From: Candidatus Krumholzibacteriia bacterium
GTDB lineage: Bacteria > Krumholzibacteriota > Krumholzibacteriia > LZORAL124-64-63
Direction: 5' to 3'
Assembly (NCBI GenBank): GCA_016744275.1
Contig: JADGEP010000156.1
Location: forward strand, 1 to 8,560
Length of the DNA stretch: 8,560 nt
Made by a program: the position numbers and the translations under genes. The notes below the pieces were generated by a model. That model did no database searches and was not told where the DNA came from. It saw nothing but the letters and a program-made list of their open reading frames with translations. Numbering within the stretch: position 1 is the first letter of the stretch; the number at the start of each line of letters is the position of its first letter. Positions 6,364 through 8,560 of this stretch are shown here, piece by piece.

Positions 6364-6367
6364 AATC

Positions 6368-7216
6368 ATGAAGAAGACCGCCTTTGTTCTGGTTGCAGCT
6401 GTATTGCTGAGCCTGAGCCTGGTCCTGATGACCGGATGCAGCGATGACGACGAGGTCACGGCGCCCGCGACGGTGGCGCAGAAACCATTTGTCAGTGCTG
6501 TCGTTGGCCTCGATAACCACAGAAAAGCCGAATCCCGGTCAGGTGCCTACGTATCAGTGAGCAATTTCACCACCTGCCCTGGTGTCACTGTCAACGGCAC
6601 CGAATTGATGATTGAACCTGAGTTCTCCGTCTATTCGGGCGGTATGGGATTTGTTGGCGACTTCGCCCAGGGTATCGACAACCAGGTGAATCTCGAAGTC
6701 CGTTTTGGCGAAGGTGAAGACACCGCTACCGGCACAATCAACATGCCCGGGGAAAACGAAGTGGTCGGTGCCAGTGATATTGACATCACGGCTTTTCAAA
6801 GACTGGATCTGGCCTGGACCACGGCAAGCAATGCCGAAGCTTATCTCGTCAGTGGGTATTTCAATTGCCGCTATACCGACAACTCTGATGAAAGCCAGGA
6901 TTTCGACATTCGGTTCAGCTACACCACCACCGATACGATGATGACGTTTTTGCCAGCGGAAATTTGGCCCGCCGCTGCCGACGTGCAATCAATGGACAAT
7001 TTCTGGGGTGACGTCGATGTCATGCCCGTGGTGGGCCCCTTGACTCCTGGCAGTGCAGCCAACATCACAGGTGCCTGCAATGGCGTTCTGGTCAGCTTCG
7101 GCTACGACTTGGACTGGGACTTCAATTTCAATTCCAACCCGGTGATCAAAGCCGATCCTGTGCCTGACACCAGCCCCGACTGGACCGCCATCGTGATGGA
7201 ACAGTTGGCGCGCTAG
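6368..7216 (+). CDS. Predicted lipoprotein of unknown function with a beta-sandwich-like body
   Basis: I do not recognise this 282-residue family. The N-terminus is a lipoprotein signal: K2-K3, a hydrophobic core at 5-21, then M-T-G-C with the lipidated Cys at 24. The Met at position -3 is less usual than Leu. An acidic linker S-D-D-D-E follows. The mature protein is acidic, with Asp/Glu-rich, alternating hydrophobic stretches that suggest beta strands. L-A-W (148-150) with A-E-A-Y-L-V-S-G-Y (156-164) resembles the core of a fibronectin-III/Ig-like sandwich, and the part at about 41-130 may be another sandwich. Three further Cys (70, 167, 237) are present. Asp- and Asn-rich stretches at 165-180 and 245-258 could bind calcium, but no known loop motif is seen. 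It should sit in the envelope facing the periplasm or the outside. It stands alone, upstream of a strong hairpin. Confidence 0.85.
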   Translation: MKKTAFVLVAAVLLSLSLVLMTGCSDDDEVTAPATVAQKPFVSAVVGLDNHRKAESRSGAYVSVSNFTTCPGVTVNGTELMIEPEFSVYSGGMGFVGDFAQGIDNQVNLEVRFGEGEDTATGTINMPGENEVVGASDIDITAFQRLDLAWTTASNAEAYLVSGYFNCRYTDNSDESQDFDIRFSYTTTDTMMTFLPAEIWPAAADVQSMDNFWGDVDVMPVVGPLTPGSAANITGACNGVLVSFGYDLDWDFNFNSNPVIKADPVPDTSPDWTAIVMEQLAR

Positions 7217-7247
7217 CCTGTTTCTGCTGAAAAATCTCTGCATGAAC

Positions 7248-7285
7248 ATGCCGCTGTCCCGAAGGAATCCTCGGGGCAGCGGCAT
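7248..7285. terminator. Strong hairpin between convergent genes, probable terminator
   Basis: A 15-bp stem (7248-7262 with 7271-7285) has a single U-G wobble and an 8-nt loop. The 5' arm is ATGCCGCTGTCCCGA. It begins 31 nt after the lipoprotein stop and ends 13 nt before the stop of the opposing gene, so it could end transcription from both sides. The T run after the stem is short (ATTTGACG), so intrinsic termination may be weak or Rho-assisted on the plus strand. Confidence 0.75.
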
Positions 7286-7298
7286 TTGACGTATGGCC

Positions 7299-8560
7299 TC
7301 AACGAACAACCGTCAATCGTTGCACCGCGACTCCCTGCGGCGTTTCCAGACGCGAAAAATACAGGCCCGAAGCCAGGCGGTTGGTATCCAGCGGCACGGC
7401 ATGCTCGCCCCCGGCGATGGCACCGTCCAACAGGGTCGCCACCACCCGCCCCCGCAGATCATAAATGCGCAAGCGGGCGGTCGTCGGGCCATCCAACCGA
7501 AAGCGCACCACAGTATCGCCACTGGCCGGATTGGGCATGGTTGGCCGCATGAGCAATCCCGTCACCGCCGGTTGCGGCGTTGCTGCGGCGACAACCGGAG
7601 CAATGCTGCGCAGCCAGAGGCCCCTGCCGTAGCTGCCGGCAGCCAGGAACAACTCGCCCGTATCGGCGCTCAAATCGGCCAGGGCCAACTCCGTGATGAT
7701 GATCGCGCCGGGCATGCCCTCGTTCCATTTTTCCCACGAGAGGCCGCCGTCAATTGTCCGGTAGCAACCAAACTCGGAAGACAGGTAATATCGGTCGTCA
7801 TCTGTGGGGTGGGCCACCAGGTCGGACAAAGGCACATCCGGCAGGTTGCCGGTGATGTTGGACCAGGTGACGCCGCGGTTCTCGCTGCGGAAGACTTTTT
7901 GACCGGGTGTGCCCAGGCCGCTCATCACCGCAAAGCAACGCTGAGTATTTGCCGAATGGGTGGCGACTTTGCGCACGCGCACTCCGGCGGGCAGTCCGGA
8001 CGACCGTTCGAACCAATCCGGATCCTCAAAAACCATCAACCGTTGTCCAGGATTGGGCGAATCGAGGCAGGCATAAACCACGGCGCTGGGAGTTGTTATT
8101 GGCGACACTGTCAACTCGTGAATATTGGCCGGAAACGGATCGCGATTCAGCCAGAACCAAAACCCGCCATTTGACCAGGCATCGTAGACATGGCGACCAC
8201 TGTTCATATAGATGTGCGGCGAGCCCGCGTGGTCGCTGCGGACGCGGGTGTACCAGGCATTGGAAGCCAGGACACCATTGTTGATATCGTTCCAGCTGTC
8301 GCCGCGGTCAAAAGAGATGCCGCAACGAAACAACAGTCCTCCACCCCACAACCCACTGGTGGCCCAGATGCGGTCGTTGTCCGTCTTGTCGATGGTGAAT
8401 CCCCCGCCATCGCCGCCCCAACGCACCGTCCAGTTTGCACCGCCATCCCGGCTGACTGAAATGGCGTTGTCCTGAGACCCGCCGCCCATGACCAATGGCG
8501 CCTCGTTGCCCACGTCGATGTTCACAAATTGGGTGATGGGCAGACGGTTGTGCTGGGTGT
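7299..8560 (-). CDS. Secreted Asp-box (BNR/VPS10-like) beta-propeller protein with C-terminal sorting-type domain, 5' end outside window
   Basis: The frame is open to the right edge; the GTG at 8525 is probably internal. In numbering from it, Asp-box loops S-x-D-x-G-x-x-W occur at 25-32, 71-78, 214-221 (Asp replaced by Asn) and 257-264. With G-G-G-S-Q-D-N (14-20) and G-G-D-G-G-G (37-42) they mark a BNR/sortilin-type beta-propeller, usually a binding or structural module outside the cell. The last 80 residues or so start at P-N-P-A-S-G (331-336), contain R-I-Y-D-L-R-G-R-V-V-A-T-L (353-365) and A-S-G-L-Y-F-S-R-L (385-393), and end in a hydrophobic/basic tail, T-V-V-R. This is the pattern of T9SS type A/FlgD-Ig-like C-terminal domains, so export to the surface or medium is inferred. 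The sialidase Arg motifs are not visible, so the enzyme name sialidase is not justified. The signal peptide would lie outside the window. Confidence 0.88.
   Translation of the reverse strand, partial: TQHNRLPITQFVNIDVGNEAPLVMGGGSQDNAISVSRDGGANWTVRWGGDGGGFTIDKTDNDRIWATSGLWGGGLLFRCGISFDRGDSWNDINNGVLASNAWYTRVRSDHAGSPHIYMNSGRHVYDAWSNGGFWFWLNRDPFPANIHELTVSPITTPSAVVYACLDSPNPGQRLMVFEDPDWFERSSGLPAGVRVRKVATHSANTQRCFAVMSGLGTPGQKVFRSENRGVTWSNITGNLPDVPLSDLVAHPTDDDRYYLSSEFGCYRTIDGGLSWEKWNEGMPGAIIITELALADLSADTGELFLAAGSYGRGLWLRSIAPVVAAATPQPAVTGLLMRPTMPNPASGDTVVRFRLDGPTTARLRIYDLRGRVVATLLDGAIAGGEHAVPLDTNRLASGLYFSRLETPQGVAVQRLTVVR

Larger units (their letters stand above)
5768..6367. other. Divergent intergenic region without a convincing gene
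   Basis: These 600 nt separate the minus-strand polysaccharide operon from the plus-strand lipoprotein gene, so promoters for both should lie here. Small overlapping open frames at 5839-6278 have low-complexity, Ser/Pro/His/Arg-rich translations, lack good ribosome sites and match no family I recognise. The region holds several short repeats and dyads, listed separately: 5824-5842, 5919-5931, 6047-6070, 6120-6138 with 6227-6245, and 6216-6249. The part from about 6090 to 6300 is richer in A and T than the flanking genes, as expected for a promoter region. I see no strong promoter for the operon; on its strand a TCATAATG stretch near 5798-5805 could be a -10 element but lacks a well-spaced -35. 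Confidence 0.6.

Noticed and set aside
6260..6367. 36-residue N-terminal extension of the lipoprotein from ATG 6260
   Set aside because: It would bury a clear lipoprotein signal peptide, while GGAGG is placed correctly for the ATG at 6368.
7293..8174. Plus-strand open frame of 293 codons opposite the propeller gene
   Set aside because: It is antisense to Asp-box repeats and the sorting domain, with no family resemblance and no suitable ribosome site.
7299..8560. Naming the propeller protein a sialidase
   Set aside because: Asp boxes are shared by many non-enzymatic propellers; the Arg-Ile-Pro type motif and the catalytic Arg triad are not visible in the part present.
1..8560. CRISPR array, tRNA, rRNA, transposase, phage, toxin-antitoxin or defence genes
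   Set aside because: No regularly spaced repeats, tRNA-like cloverleaf, transposase motif or known defence domain was found on either strand by reading; the window appears to be envelope and glycan genes plus a sensor kinase.

Overview
The window looks like chromosomal DNA of a free-living bacterium with moderately high GC. The best lineage clue is the last gene. Its product ends in a domain resembling the type IX secretion (T9SS type A)/FlgD-Ig-like C-terminal tails common in Bacteroidetes and related FCB phyla (for example Ignavibacteria, Krumholzibacteriota, Eisenbacteria). The codon choice and GC argue against a typical low-GC Bacteroidetes genome. This placement is an inference; no rRNA or other phylogenetic marker is present.

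Layout, left to right. (1) 1-855, plus strand: the 3' end of a hybrid sensor histidine kinase, with an ATPase domain fused to a receiver domain. (2) 875-5767, minus strand: a compact four-gene surface-polysaccharide block. In order of transcription it encodes a DegT/ArnB-type PLP sugar aminotransferase, a family-2 glycosyltransferase (GTG start), a family-4 glycosyltransferase and a Wzx-like flippase. Gaps are 50 nt, a 14-nt overlap (start uncertain) and 30 nt, so this is very probably one operon. It converges on the kinase gene with only 19 nt between the stops. (3) 5768-6367: a divergent intergenic region of 600 nt with no convincing gene but several repeats and dyads. (4) 6368-7216, plus strand: an unrecognised 282-residue lipoprotein. 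(5) 7248-7285: a strong hairpin between convergent genes, probably a terminator. (6) 7299-8560, minus strand: the 3' part of a large secreted Asp-box (BNR) beta-propeller protein with a C-terminal sorting-type domain, continuing past the right edge.

How the genes may work together: the aminotransferase would make an amino-deoxy nucleotide sugar, the two transferases would add sugars to a lipid carrier, and the flippase would move the lipid-linked glycan across the inner membrane. No polymerase, ligase, initiating phosphosugar transferase or nucleotide-sugar dehydratase is visible, so the pathway must continue elsewhere. The lipoprotein and the propeller protein are both cell-envelope or secreted products. 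I see no direct evidence that the kinase controls the operon.

I found no CRISPR array, tRNA, rRNA, insertion sequence, phage gene or recognisable defence system. The items most worth a second look are the abnormal N-box region of the kinase, the repeated 19-bp motif and dyad upstream of the lipoprotein gene, and the lipoprotein itself.
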